This document shows positions 48,011 through 59,655 of a DNA stretch of 64,000 bases, piece after piece. The position numbers and the translations under genes are program-made. Position 1 is the stretch's first letter; each line of letters opens with the position of its first letter. Origin of the DNA: Topomyia yanbarensis (taxonomy: Eukaryota > Arthropoda > Insecta > Diptera > Culicidae); assembly GCF_030247195.1 (NCBI RefSeq), contig NC_080672.1, positions 348,624,413 through 348,688,412 of the forward strand, written 5' to 3'. The notes beneath the pieces were generated by a model. It was not told the origin of the DNA. It saw only the letters and a program-made list of their open reading frames with translations, and made no database searches.

Positions 48011-49503
48011 GGTATGCTGTTTACGGTTATAGTAGGCAGGCTTTTCTTAGCTGTTTTTCCAAGAGACCTGATCAGGCTGTACCAAACAACGATAGTCGGT
48101 GATGGAGTACGGGAGTTTCTGTTTGCGCTCCGCTGCGAACATACATTTCATCAAACTAGAGCGAATCAAATATTGTTGTTTGCGTATTGCTTTGGGTTGC
48201 ATGCACTTGACTCATACGATGAGTTTGGAAGTGCTATCCTTCCGCTGAAAAATCGATTTTGAGACTTCTCGTATCGATTGCTCATCCGATGCGATATCTT
48301 GAACCCGTTAGTAATTGCAAATCTCGAGAGGCTTGTCGAGTCCAATTCTCAAACCCCATTTATGTCCTTGTACTTCCATTACATGGCACAAAATATCAAT
48401 CCTTCTTCATATTATCCCAACCGTGTCAATCTCCTTCGTGCTCCTGATTCAACTGTATTCTTGGACACATTCATGAAAGACGAGATTCGTGAAATCCCGA
48501 ATCACATACGTTCGCAAGTGATCCCAAGCATCTTTCATAGTAAATTTCGTGAAGTCAACTGTAACAAGATGTTTTACACCGACGGGTCAATCCTCGACGG
48601 CACCACGGTTTCGGTATATTCAATCAAAACCTCACCGCCTCATACAAACTCAATGATCCTGCTTCAGTTTACGTCGCAGAGCTTGCTGCTATTCAGTATA
48701 CCCTTGAGATCATTGATACTTTGCCCACCGATCATTACTTTATTGGCTCGGATAGCCTCAGCTCAATAGAGGCTCTCCGTTCAATGAAACCAAGAAAGTA
48801 CATTCCATATTTTCTGGGGAAAATCTGGGAGCGCCTGCGTGCTTTGTCTGTAAGATCGTACAAGATTACCTTAGTTTGGGTTCCCTCGTATTGCTCCATT
48901 CCAGGTAATGAAGAAGCGGACTTTTCAGCCAAGGCGAGCGCTTTACAAGGAGACATATATGAAAGACCAATTAGCTTCAGCGAAATTTTCAGTATTACTC
49001 ATCAGAGAACCCACGAAAGTTGGCAAACTTCATGAAAAAATCGGGAACTAGGAAGGTGGCATTCGATAATCCCTAAGGTATGGACGAAACCTTAGTTCAA
49101 AGGGATGAATGTGGGTCGGGATTTCATTCGGGTGATGTCTCGGCTAATGTCCAATCACTACACGCTGGACACCTATCTCCGACGTATTGGGCTCGTGGAT
49201 AGCGGCATCTGCGCTTGTGCCAGCCGATTACTGTTCTGTCAGATGTCAACTATTGGATTCCCTTCGGGCCCGAGGAAGATCACCCAATGTTCCGGTTCGA
49301 GATTTGCTGACAAGCCGCGATCTTCGCTATATGTCCTACCGTCCTAAAAACCATCAATATTCAGATTGAACTGCCCCTATTATTTTTCTTATCATTCTCA
49401 GAAGTGCCCTCTTCCGCCTACCATACCCCAACGATAGTTTGATGCGATTCCAAGACGACACAAAACATCTCCGTCCAATGACCCAACAAACACGAGACCT
49501 ACA
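48011..49503 (+). pseudogene. I-clade LINE: end of ORF2 with RNase H, 5' truncated
   Basis: After a short reverse transcriptase tail (ILPLKNRF, LIRCDILNPLVIANLERLVE) comes an RNase H domain with its acidic residues in FYTDGS (about 48570), VAELAAIQY (about 48680, other frame), GSDSLSS (48746-48770) and GNEEADFSAKA (48904-48935). The C-terminal VGRDFIRVMSRLMSNHYTLD and RARGRSPNVPVRDLL follow. RNase H removes the RNA template during target-primed integration. Frameshifts (about 48280, 48607 and 49220) and stops at 49033 and near 49093 disable it. The 3' UTR (49370-49503) matches the window's first 168 bases and is cut after CCTACAG. Confidence 0.85.
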
Positions 49504-49945
49504 GTAGAGATGGGCGGGTATTTTTACCCGATACCCGATACCCGACCCGAACCCGTACCCGTAGGAATCGGGGCGGGTTCGGGTTTTGTTACCACCGGGT
49601 ACGGGTCGGGTCGGGTACATTAAAAAAATATTTATTCTGGGTACGGGTCGGGTCGGGATTTTTTTCGAAAAATTCGCACTTACCCGTTTTTTCTGCCAAA
49701 ATCAAAAAATGATAACTTATCCTCGTAGAAAAATATTAAAACAAGCATAATTTTTCATTTTGACATACATTCGTCCTATAGATGATTGTGTATCGAGTGA
49801 ACGGGACTATCCATAGATTTTGAAGTGGAAATTCATCATTTAGAAAATTTCGTTTGAAATTAAGTAAGCATAGGAACTTTGTGATTTTCACCCAATCGCA
49901 CTTTCGGTTGAAAATAAGCTTTTCAACTTGAACGTTTTCGTATGG

Positions 49946-50198
49946 GACCATTCATAAATTAAGTAACGTAAAAATTGCCCAAAATTGACTTCCCCCTCTC
50001 CCCAAGTAACAAAAATTCACAAATTTCTCTCTACCCCCCTTCCCTTATTACGTAACACATTTCGGGATTTTTTTTCTTCAGTAAAAATATGTTACGTAAC
50101 GATCTAGCACACTCCCCCTCCCCCATATGTCACAACATGTCACAATTTGTTGGACCCCCTCCGCCTAAAAGCGTAACGTAATTTATGAATGTTCCCTA
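49946..50198. mobile_element. 253-bp MITE
   Basis: GGGACCATTCATAAATTAAG at the left and TAATTTATGAATGTTCCC at the right are inverted ends, with GTAACGTA/TTACGTAA words just inside. TA lies next to both ends. This TIR type is widespread in mosquitoes. The interior is pyrimidine-rich and non-coding. It is nested in the ACCCG-rich element. Confidence 0.75.
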
Positions 50199-50204
50199 TG
50201 TGTT

Positions 50205-50670
50205 GAGTTAAATATTCTCAGAAATCCATGCATAACGTCACGAAAAGCTTTTGCTTCAGCATCGTTCAAAAACGATGTTGAAAAGTCCTTTTTCAAATCG
50301 TCCATTGGCTCGACGCACAAGTTCAACCTTCTGATATTCACATGAATGGCTCCCAAAATGAGCAGCCGCTGATGCTCAGACGTGATTTTGCTGAAGCTTT
50401 TAAAGGTGTTGTACCAGATATAATGACGCGAGTTTTAGAAGGTTAACAAAGTCGTGGATGTTTTAAATACATTTGCAAAAAAAGATAATGAAAGAAAAAT
50501 CAATCTCAACTCGTGTTCATTGAATCCCGCGCACGCAATTTACCAATGCGGACTGGGGTTCTTTTCCATGCTGGCGAGGCGATTTCAGCATCCTTGATAA
50601 TACCAGAGGTTGATCGTTTGATCTGACCCTTCAAATACCCTTGTCGACCAAAAAATGTCATTATTCCATT
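50205..50670 (-). pseudogene. unidentified coding-like segments inside the ACCCG-rich element
   Basis: Two minus-strand open stretches look protein-like: about 50670-50510 (IMTFFGRQGYLKGQ, DAEIASPAWKRTPVR) and about 50440-50205 (HYIWYNTFKSFSKI, LGAIHVNIRRLNL, EPMDDLKKDFSTSFL, FRDVMHGFLRIF). They are separated by about 70 nt with stops that could be an intron or decay. I do not recognise the family. The second stretch is cut by the MITE at 50198. It may be what is left of the element's transposase or a captured host sequence. Confidence 0.35.
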
Positions 50671-51424
50671 ATTGAATGTGAAATGATCCCGAAAAATATT
50701 GGCTGAAATATTTTATATAAAGGCTAATCGTAGGCTTAAAATTTATGTGAGGAGATTCTCTGTCACATAAGATTTTGATAGACTTTGTTATGAATTGTTA
50801 CTAAAAAAGAATAATTTTCCAATAAATTACTTTTTTTTGTTTTTGGTCGCTCTTAACCCCAAATTGTTGATATTTAATCCGAACACGTTATACATTTTTG
50901 TTATAGGCACATCAATACCTTTCGAAAGATGGGTCGATTATGTTGGTCGGAAGATTTATTCTCGTTTGTTTTGTAAAAATCATGGGTGACAGTTTTTGAA
51001 CGTAATAAATGCATGTCCTTAATTTTGTGAGTTTGTGTTATTTCCGGTGAGTTTTATTATATTACGTGAATGATAATATTTTTCAATACTGCACAATCTA
51101 AATCTTAATAAAAGAGATGAAATATGAAAAATCCGCCAACTAACACCGTACTTCCCTACTCAAATAGGTTAAATTTATTTATTGAAAATCGGGATCGGGT
51201 CGGACATGGTTTTTAATTTATTTTAATTTGGGTTCGGGTCGGATTCGGGTCGGGTACGGGTCAGGTTCGGGCCGGGTACGGGTCGGGTTCGGGCTCTGAT
51301 TTTTTTTACAGGCCCGGGTATGAGTCGGGTTCGCGTTTTGTATATTTACAAAATCCGGGTACGGGTCGGGTTCGAGTAAGCTTACAAAAATAATATTCGG
51401 GTTCGGGTCGGGTTTTCCCCCCTG

Positions 51425-51889
51425 TCAGCTTTGTCCACCCTCTCTCCTGTCTCTGATACACAGATGTAGTTTTAGTTAATCAATATAAAATTTTGTTAAA
51501 AAATGCCCAACAGTACCACTACCCAAAAATAGCCCTAATTAATCTCCCTAATCTTAATAAAATTGAACCACTCCCTCTAATTATTCTAGTTTTAATATGC
51601 TCGTAAAAATTTAATAATTAATTACTCCAATAACCTCCCTTCTAAAAATTCTAAAGTGCATTACTATACAAAACACACAAAATGACCCCCTCCCCCCTAA
51701 TATTACGAATATTATATTATCCCCTAATACGTATAAGTTAGCTGTAAAATTTCTTTAGTTTCATTATATATAAACATAATAAAATTTAAATGTGTAACTC
51801 ACTAGTTTTAAGAAAATCAAAATGCAAAACAAAGAAAAAATGGCATCTTTAATCTAATGCGTTTGCGTTCCTTATCAAATAAAGGAATT
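51425..51889. other. AT-rich stretch, possibly a LINE tail
   Basis: Runs of CCCTAATT and CTAATATTA with pyrimidine-rich patches resemble I-type 3' UTRs but do not align to the tail at 1-460. No gene. Confidence 0.35.
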
Positions 51890-52230
51890 GAATATTGGTT
51901 CTCCGAAACCGGAAACCGGAGCACCAGAACTCATTTTGAAATGGTCATATGTGTCTAAAATTACATTTTTTCTCTTGACTTAATAGAGAAAGTGTGATTT
52001 GACATGTCGCATGATGGAAATCTGAACTGATCCTCCGGAACCGGGTACTGAAGTTCCGGAACTGAAGTTAAAATGGCCATGTGTGTCCAATATGGTCTCA
52101 ATGTCTTATTTCGTCGAGGAAATATGAATTGACGTGTCGCATGATGGAAATGACCTCTAAATCTGAAGTGGTCTTCCGGAACCGCACATCGGACTTTCCG
52201 GTAACCTAACATCCGGCAATGTAAGTTAAA
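51890..52230. repeat. degenerate tandem repeat, period about 125 bp
   Basis: Nearly three units with TCCGGAACCG/CCGGAACTG, AAATGG(T/C)CAT(A/G)TGTGTC and TTGAC(A/G)TGTCGCATGATGGAAAT in the same order (starting near 51900, 52030 and 52150). Similar to mosquito satellite words seen at 18.9-20.9 kb. Confidence 0.6.
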
Positions 52231-52504
52231 GCAATTGAAGCATTCCTGTATGATCTCAAGGGAAAAAATTGAAGTTTTCAGCCGTTTTCATTCATAAACA
52301 TGAAAATCAGATATGAATTTCTTTAGAAAATACTAGGTGATAGTACATTTCCGGCTATTTCTCCGGATTGGCCACTTGCATCCCTATTTCTCCATATTCG
52401 TTTGATAGTGCTACTATTCCTCTATATATAACCGTTTTTCGATTGAAAATGGATTCTCTGTGTCAAAACATATAACCAAAAATATGCAACAAAGTTGTCC
52501 CAGT

Positions 52505-55500
52505 GTTTTAAGGGTTAATTGATTTCACGTGATTTATTTCCAATCAGCCTATCCTATACTTTGGTTCTACTAATACATACTACAAAGCCAATTTATTAAT
52601 GAATACGCTGCCACTAAAAAACCGTTGCAAAAGCGCAGCTAAGTCCATTTGGTTAAGGCTTCTGTCTGTCACGTTACAAGTTTACGCCTATTTCATAAGA
52701 TAAGTCTGCAAAAACGACAAAATCAGATTCTATCACAATTGCACATTATTGAGGTCCTAAAACCCCACATTTTTTTCTAAAGGAAGTTATTTTCTATCAT
52801 GAACGGTTTCCGCATTATTGTCATTTTAATACGTCTGTAACGATACACAATTTTCGCAGTGAGTTTGGAGGTTTCCCGACTAAATTGAAAATGACTGTTC
52901 CATTGGCCCCCAAATTTGCGAGAACACAGTTTTAAGTTAAAGTTTGGAAATCAAAGATGAGTTTGAAATATAGTTTTCGTGAAAAAAAACCTTTTTCCCG
53001 ATTTTATGGAGTATTCTCAATTATCTGTCTGTCACTTACAACCAAAATCTGTCACGTTACTCACATGTAGTTTTCCAGGCTGCAATCAAGGCCCTTAGCT
53101 CAGACAAATCACGGTCCAAGCTAGTGATCGCGTGCCGAACCCAAATCGAAGAACTAAGCATTGTCAACACTATCTACCTTGTCTGGGTGCCCGGACATTG
53201 CGGTATTACTGGAAATGAATGGGCTGACGAATTGGCCAGGGCAGGTTCAGCGATTGACTTCGTTGGACCTGAGCCCGCGCTGCCAATTTCGACAAGTTGG
53301 ATACGGGAAAAAATACGGTCCTGGGCTTCGTCCGAGCACCGCAATTATTGGAGAAATCTACAAACGTGTCGTCAAACAAAGGCGTTTCTAGAACAACCGT
53401 GCTCAGTGATTACGAAAAATCTCCTACATTTTTCGAAGCTCCACTGCGGCATGCTGACCAGGGCTTTAACCGGCCACTGCAAACTCAATTATCACATGGC
53501 AACTATTCAGCGCGCTGAGTCTTTTTCATGTGATCTTTGTGAATCCGACTACGGAACCTCATATCATCTGATATGCAACTGTCCAGCGGTAGCGCGACAT
53601 ACTAAAGTTTCTTATCCAATGTGGTAAAGAGCTTTAGGCTTATTCGCAGGCAAGTTAAACTACTTGTGAGTTTAACTTACCTATTGTTTATTTTTGTTTT
53701 TTGTGCTGTTATTTTTCCCACCCTTCCAAATCTACTTCCCCACACCTCCTTGTCCTTTCCTTCCGCTCAGGAAATGATGAAAACACACGGCAAGGCACAA
53801 ATCCCCGACTACATGCGGGGAACGTGCCTTTTAAGCCAATATATTCCCCATGGAGTGGTTCAAGTATCCCCACTCGTGACCCGTGGGGATACTTGTGCCA
53901 TTTGACATCTTTAACAAAAATGCGTATAATTTTGATAACACGTTACTTTTGTTTACATGCAATACCTATGCAATGTTTGTTCTTCCATATTCATGCATAT
54001 AGAATATTTATGTATCCTCAATGAATGAACATGAATAACTAGTTCGTATTTTCACGAAGTAACACTTTATGTCGAAAAATAATCTAGAATAACTTGAAAA
54101 CAGCTGAATTTCGAAGGACAATTTTTCACGACCATTTTGAAGTGAAAAATCATTTTGAAATACATTCTATAATTACATTATTTATATATGTTGCAAATTA
54201 AATGATTTTGTGAAATACGTTTCAAGTTTTTTAGTATTTTCTCCAAAATACAATTATATTCTAAACGTGTTGTGTTTTTTGGGTTTGGGATTTGTGAATA
54301 AGTTAATAAAAGGGCGTATTTTCACTACTTGAAATTTTTGTTGAAAGAAAAAACAAAATAGTTTTTTCCTAAGAAAATTTTGCTTCGAAATGGCATTTAG
54401 TATTAATATTGTATAAGAGAATTATATTTATGACTGGCAAATACTAATCAATTTAGAAGCGTACTTGAAGTCGTTAAAAATGCTTTCTTACTGATAGCTT
54501 ATTTATAATGCAATTTCAGTTTCTTCTATTTTTGGGCTTGCGTGTACAAAAAATCATTGTTTTTTGCAATTGCGATTTTAAAATTATTTTTTTATATTTC
54601 TTTGGGATTTTTTTTTTTTAAATATTCACTCAGAAGAATTTATTTCTGAGAACTCGCTATCGTATAATTTTGCTGCACAAATGGCGATTTTAGAACAATA
54701 TATTTTGAAAGTAGTGCATTCAAGATCTCATACGCCCTTTTTAAACATTACTCGTAAATAAAAATCTTTTGTTTAATTGTCCAAAATGCTTTAAAAAATT
54801 TCATCAGAATCGAAGATGGTCACCTTTTTAGACGTAATTGTATAAATCTTGATGGAATTGCTTTACAGGAGAGAATATATGTCACGTTACATAATAATTT
54901 GAAGGTTTCCATAATATTGTTTCAAAAAGTTTACTCCAAGTAGCAAGAAAAAATGTAGGTTACACTTTGTATGCAAGCTGTTGGTGTGGTCCACAAAACT
55001 TTTTCGAATTTTCGATCCGTCACGTTACAAGTTTTTTGTTTTTCAATACATCACAATTAAAAATAAGCATTAATCCAGTTTCATATCAAACTCTCAAGCA
55101 ATATCATTAAGTTTATATTGAACTACGATGGAAAAATGTGGTTCCAGGGAAAAAGTTGAAAATATGGATTATATTTACCTTTTTAACTCCTTATGGTCTT
55201 TTAGTGATTTTCAGGTCACGCAAGAAGCATCAACAAGTTTTAACAAATGAGAGACATGAGAATCTTTTAGGGATCGCCATTCATATTGTTCAATATTAGA
55301 GGATATGTACATACGGAAAAAAAACTGTTTGTCGCAAAAATTGATAAAATAAATTTTCGCCTGTGGTTACCATTTTTTTATAGAATTATTTTCGATTCTT
55401 GTATATTTATTGCTTCGATATATGATTAAGACAACTGCATTCGGTTCATTTATATGTTTACTTTGGGAAAGTTACAATAATTGCAAAATAAAACTAGAAA

Positions 55501-55800
55501 GCTTGCTCTAGACATGAAATGTGACTATATTGTATTAAACTTGATTCTTCTTCACCGGTCCGGGTTTTTTACCGCACACAATCGATAAGTTTTTACAATA
55601 TTTCAAGGATAAGATTGCCCCACAAAGTTTTAAAACAGTATCAGCTATTAGTTCAATTTTCGGTGCAAGTTTTCTGTCTTCTTTCTTCATATCTTCTCGA
55701 ATAAGTTTAATAGGATTAGATCGCCTACTGCAAATAAAATGACCTGATAAGCAAGACGGTTTGGTTGAACATGCAACATTCGACTTTGATTGGTTATACT
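52505..55800 (+). mobile_element. element V, long copy with a LINE inserted
   Basis: Both ends match the short inverted copy at 36485-36990; the middle is present only here. CTGTCACGTTAC-type words occur at 52670, 53045 and 55019, and a related one at 54880. Apart from the LINE piece at 53076-53915 there is no coding capacity. Superfamily unknown; no clear TIR. Confidence 0.6.
53076..53915 (+). pseudogene. LINE C-terminal fragment: RNase H end and Cys/His motif
   Basis: The open frame reads AIKALSSDKSRSK, then YLVWVPGHCGITGNEWADEL, the last RNase H motif with its Asp. A C-terminal tail follows with GMLTRALTGHCKLNYHM and the zinc-binding-like CDLCESDYGTSYHLICNC, ending at 53627. The first RNase H motifs are missing: the fragment is 5' truncated, as usual for LINE insertions. 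It belongs to the RNase H-bearing LINE group (I/R1/LOA) but to another family than the copy at 48 kb. Confidence 0.75.
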
Positions 55801-56058
55801 AACAAGGTTATTGGCAAAACTGTATGAAAGAAATATATTTATTTTTTATTAATCCAAATATACTAAGAAATGAATTATTTCACATTAAGTAGTGTAGCCC
55901 TACGTCTACAGTTCGTGCAACCTGATATGGCTGTCCCTTATAGTTTGTTGAATTTTGCTTGGGATCAATGCTCATAACATCAATGGCTCAAAATCGCAAA
56001 AAAAGAAATGTGACTAGCGTCCGGTGTACCGATCTAATAAACAAATTTAAATTAAAAA
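55801..56058. other. unassigned
   Basis: AT-rich spacer with nothing recognised. Confidence 0.35.
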
Positions 56059-56960
56059 TTAGTAGGTTTTAAGTCCGACGCACGGGTCTACGATATGGCA
56101 AGATTTCTGGTTAATGATTGACGATTGACAAAAAATGGAAGAACAGATTACGTTGATGATAGTAACAAAGGTTTTAAAAAACACGTTTATTAATTGAATC
56201 ACTATGATGATCAGTGAATGAACTCTCTGTGTAGAACCGACAAGGTAGGTACGTAAATGTAATTTAACGGATCCGGTGATTGCATGGCATGGGTAAACCA
56301 CCAATATGTTGCTGATGTCAATGTTTTTGATACGGAAGAAATTTACAGCATTATTGGGCTCAAGGCCTTCTGCATGAAGCTCAGGATCTGAAGATAAAAT
56401 AAGCAGTTCTTCGGAAAATAGCAAGACAGATGGAATGAAAAAATCGTCACCGTCTATCTCCGCACCACCATACGAAACAGGTTTTGCGATGAAGGTCGAA
56501 CCAAACCAAAAGGTACTTTTCCTTTCACTAAAGGTAAAGTATTTAGTTGGTGCTCTTACAATACTCGTATTCGTATTCTAAATAAATGTTCCTACTATAC
56601 CATACAAGCTGCGCTTTCGTGGTCGTTGATCCAAGCGGTCAACAACCAGCATCTGTACGATTTTCATGCACTGGCAAATCATACAAGCGTGTGGAGGTGT
56701 GCAATCCAAATAACCCCCGAATTACCACAGCCAAATCTTGCAAGACAAACGATTTCAATACGCATCACTTGCTGCAGTACCCGAGTCCACAATGACCACA
56801 CATTCGCGTACAAAGTACATATTTCCCAACCAAATGATTTTTGATCACCTACAGTCTTCCAAAACTTCTCCGAGTTTGTCCAAATTATGTACAAAATGTG
56901 AGTCAGTAGGTACTTGCTCCCCGGCGAGCACCATTTGCAAGATCCATTGAACCGCAATAC
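56059..56960 (-). pseudogene. unidentified decayed coding region
   Basis: One minus-strand frame of about 300 codons has only four stops. Upstream words are MVLAGEQVPTDSHFVHN and YFVRECVVIVDSGTA; the last 160 codons are open (KSTFWFGSTFIAKPVS, EIDGDDFFIPSVLLF, NNAVNFFRIKNIDI, YPCHAITGSVKLHLRTY). Composition is protein-like rather than random. I do not recognise the family: a retroelement structural gene, an endogenous viral sequence or a host pseudogene are all possible. Confidence 0.4.
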
Positions 56961-58479
56961 CGTGACGGTCATTATTTTTTGTAGGGTGATGAGCTTATTT
57001 TAGCTATATTGCTAGCGTTTGCTGTCCAGGTCCACGTTCAACGCATTGTACTTTTTTCACAAAAGTTTCAGTAACTCTGTGTTTTACGACTTTTTCAAAA
57101 CCAGTACTTTGATAGGATCGAGTGATATTTTTCTTTTGTGGTTTAATAAAGGTTTTATATGCATAAAAAGGGGGGGATTGGGGTTAAACTTAACACATAT
57201 TTTCTATGCGCATACTAAAAATCGCCCTACCAGAGAACCTTGAGACTTAATATATATTTTTTATGAATGAAGGGTAGATTCAAGCACAAATTCATCGATT
57301 GTATACCTAACCATTAATAAAATAGTATGGTAGGTCCAAAATAGACGTATCACCCTATGTATTCCGATGACCCAATGAAACAACATAAAAGTAGTTGAAA
57401 TCAAACACTTTTCGGCTTATGAATAATTGCGCCCAATTTGTTGGTTACGGCATTCCCTTACCGCCACTGCCACTGAAGCCAGCGATGGTAGGTAAATACT
57501 GCTGATCGTTAGTATGGAAATTGATTGAAAGCAAAATTGACGAAAAGATTTTGTATTAGGTTAAGATCAAAGTATGGTTAAGATCGAAGTACAGGGGAGA
57601 GGCAAACGTGAATTAGTGTAAAATAAATATTGATGCTGTGATTTGTTACGTCGTAGAAGAAGCGGTCAGTCGTTGGAGTTGCAGCTGTTTGACCAACCTA
57701 TGTTGGATCTGAGCAGCTTCGGAGTTTACCTTTGGTGCACTTATGATGATCTTTACGATGCTAACCATCACCCTCATTTGATACTATGAATCTTGACCTA
57801 CTGGATGATTTTTAGAACTCTAAAATGGTGGGTGTTCTGGAAATTAAACCTTCACTGTTTCGACTTGACCTCATAGAACTGCTTAGCATGTTTCTTGTCT
57901 ACCTTCATGGTTGGAATGAGGGGTTGACATTTTGTTAGCTCGGTAAACAAAAATACTAACACATGGGATTAGCAAAATAGTTTTATATCTAGACAATTGC
58001 TGGTACGGCAAGAATGGACTGCAAAGGATAGGTGTGGATTTTTGTATATTCGAGGAAGAATCAAATATTTGATATTCGTTTTACCTAGGCGCGAACTTGA
58101 ACCTCAACAAATTAAAAACCGCGCGAGCGTGAAATTGTAATTAGCTATTCTGGTCCCACCCGATACTTATTTTGATTATTACCTTGTGCGACAATAATGG
58201 AGAAATGTTCAAATTTTCAATTCAGCGGCAACGTTTCGTATGTACATCCGAGTGTGCTGAAAAATTTAAACGCGCTTTTCTCGAAACCACCCTTTTTGGG
58301 CTGGCTGTAAATGTAACTCAAATAAATGATTTTTGATCGTTGTACAATGTACAATTTGTACAATGCATTCAAAAAAAATTTCTTCGACGACGTTGGAAGA
58401 ATTTTATTTTTTATTTGATTAATTTTTTTACTAACCATTTCATGTCAGACTTTTTTGGTTGTATCCAAGTAGGAAAACT
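56961..58479. other. 1.5-kb stretch, nothing recognised
   Basis: No domains or element ends. Poly-G run at 57171-57177. Confidence 0.35.
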
Positions 58480-58600
58480 GATCGAAATGGTGAGTGAAAA
58501 GAGAGCTTTTATGTGTAAAAAATCCCCCCAGGGGCGAGATTCGAACCCGCAACCTTTGAGACTCCACCAAAAAAGGCTTAAATAAGGTATTGGCACCTAC
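58480..58600 (-). repeat. possible tRNA-related SINE remnant
   Basis: The minus strand contains GGGTTCGAATC, an RNA polymerase III B-box, in a possible T-arm (stem GCGGG/CTCGC). No matching A-box, anticodon arm or acceptor stem was found, so this is not a tRNA gene. A decayed tRNA-derived SINE would explain it, but chance cannot be excluded. Confidence 0.3.
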
Positions 58601-58674
58601 GTCAAAAACCACATAAATGAATTATTAGCATTTTATGTCGATTTTTATGTCATTTTCAGCGTTTTTGTTGTTTT

Positions 58675-58747
58675 TGATATTTTGATTTTTCACGAAATGA
58701 GCCCTCATGGGTTATAAGGGCTCATTTCGTGTAAAATCAAAATATCG
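58675..58747. repeat. 73-bp palindrome next to the solo LTR
   Basis: Arms of 31 bp (58675-58705 and 58717-58747) are inverted copies with three mismatches around an 11-nt spacer. The inner 15 bp (CACGAAATGAGCCCT / AGGGCTCATTTCGTG) are perfect. Confidence 0.85.
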
Positions 58748-58760
58748 AAAATAATGTTAT

Positions 58761-59650
58761 TGTTAGCCGACCGTATTCGGCCCAATGTTGTATATACAGG
58801 TCTGGCGAAGATGGCATTTTGGTATTCGTAAGATGAATCTTACATCGATTTGCTTTCGTCATAGCGGTCGTTCCGCTCCCATTGAATCGTGTGACCGCTA
58901 TGACGTCGACCCGTTGTGCTTCTGGATTGTTTTCATATTTTTGGTTGCCAACACTAGCAAACCGTGTGTTCTGCCACACCTATATATACCTCATTGTATT
59001 CGGCCTACGTGCGCACCTTGCATTCCAAGACATTGGCCTTCGCACACTAACTCAGTCAACATCGTGCTGTCAAACTGTCATTCCGGTGAGTAAGCAGAAA
59101 AGAATTCCATTGTAAACATTGAATATACATCGTTAGATTTGATTTCAACATCCCTAAAATAATTGACTTAAAACTAGCTTAACCTAGTGTACAATTATTG
59201 CTTAGTGCTCTATCTTCCTACTTTACCCAAATCGGTTACGATAATTGCCTTTCAATTAGCAGAATACGCTGCTTTGTTCCCTGTTACAATTAGGTAAGCG
59301 GTTATGATATAAGTCTAGGATTAATAGGATATATGTAACTGAATTTATTCGAACAGTTCCTCGACCAAAAACCCATCAGAGTTTCAATATCGCAAACAGA
59401 TAAGCGAAAACATAAAGGGAACTAAACGTGAGTAATCTAAACCTAAAGTGTATATAGTTATTTATATGATACTTACGTCTAGCTTATCTAAACTTATATC
59501 TAGGCAAATGTAATTCCAAACTGAAATTGAATTTATTGTTTCATTACTAGAAAACTTATAATCTCCCGTTACGAAACCTGAGTGTTTTATTGGAGATTAC
59601 AATTCCGGAAATACCCTACTGTCAATCCGTTGGTCAAAGTTATTGTTACA
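58761..59650. mobile_element. 890-bp solo LTR with GTTAT target duplication
   Basis: Begins TGTTAGCCGACC and ends TTATTGTTACA; the immediate flanks are both GTTAT (58756-58760 and 59651-59655). A 5-bp duplication and TGTT...ACA ends fit an LTR retrotransposon, probably BEL/Pao or Gypsy type. A TATA run (TATATATACC, about 58980-58990) is placed as in a U3/R boundary of a plus-strand LTR. A 13-bp perfect hairpin lies upstream of it at 58857-58905. No internal region or second LTR is present, so it arose by LTR-LTR recombination. Confidence 0.75.
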
Positions 59651-59655
59651 GTTAT

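Larger units (their letters stand above)
49504..51424. mobile_element. ACCCG-rich element inserted in the LINE 3' UTR
   Basis: It starts TAGAGATGGGCGGGTA, the form of hAT-family termini, followed by about 130 bp of ACCCG(A/T)ACCCG words and their complements. At the right, 51180-51415 is again packed with GGGTACGGGTCGGGTT words. The join lies exactly where the intact LINE tail at position 168 reads on. A matching right terminus or duplication of ACCTACAG was not found, so the right end is probably truncated. hAT assignment rests on the terminus alone. Confidence 0.55.

Noticed and set aside
58480..58600. tRNA gene
   Set aside because: Only the B-box/T-arm is present; no A-box, anticodon arm or matched acceptor stem.
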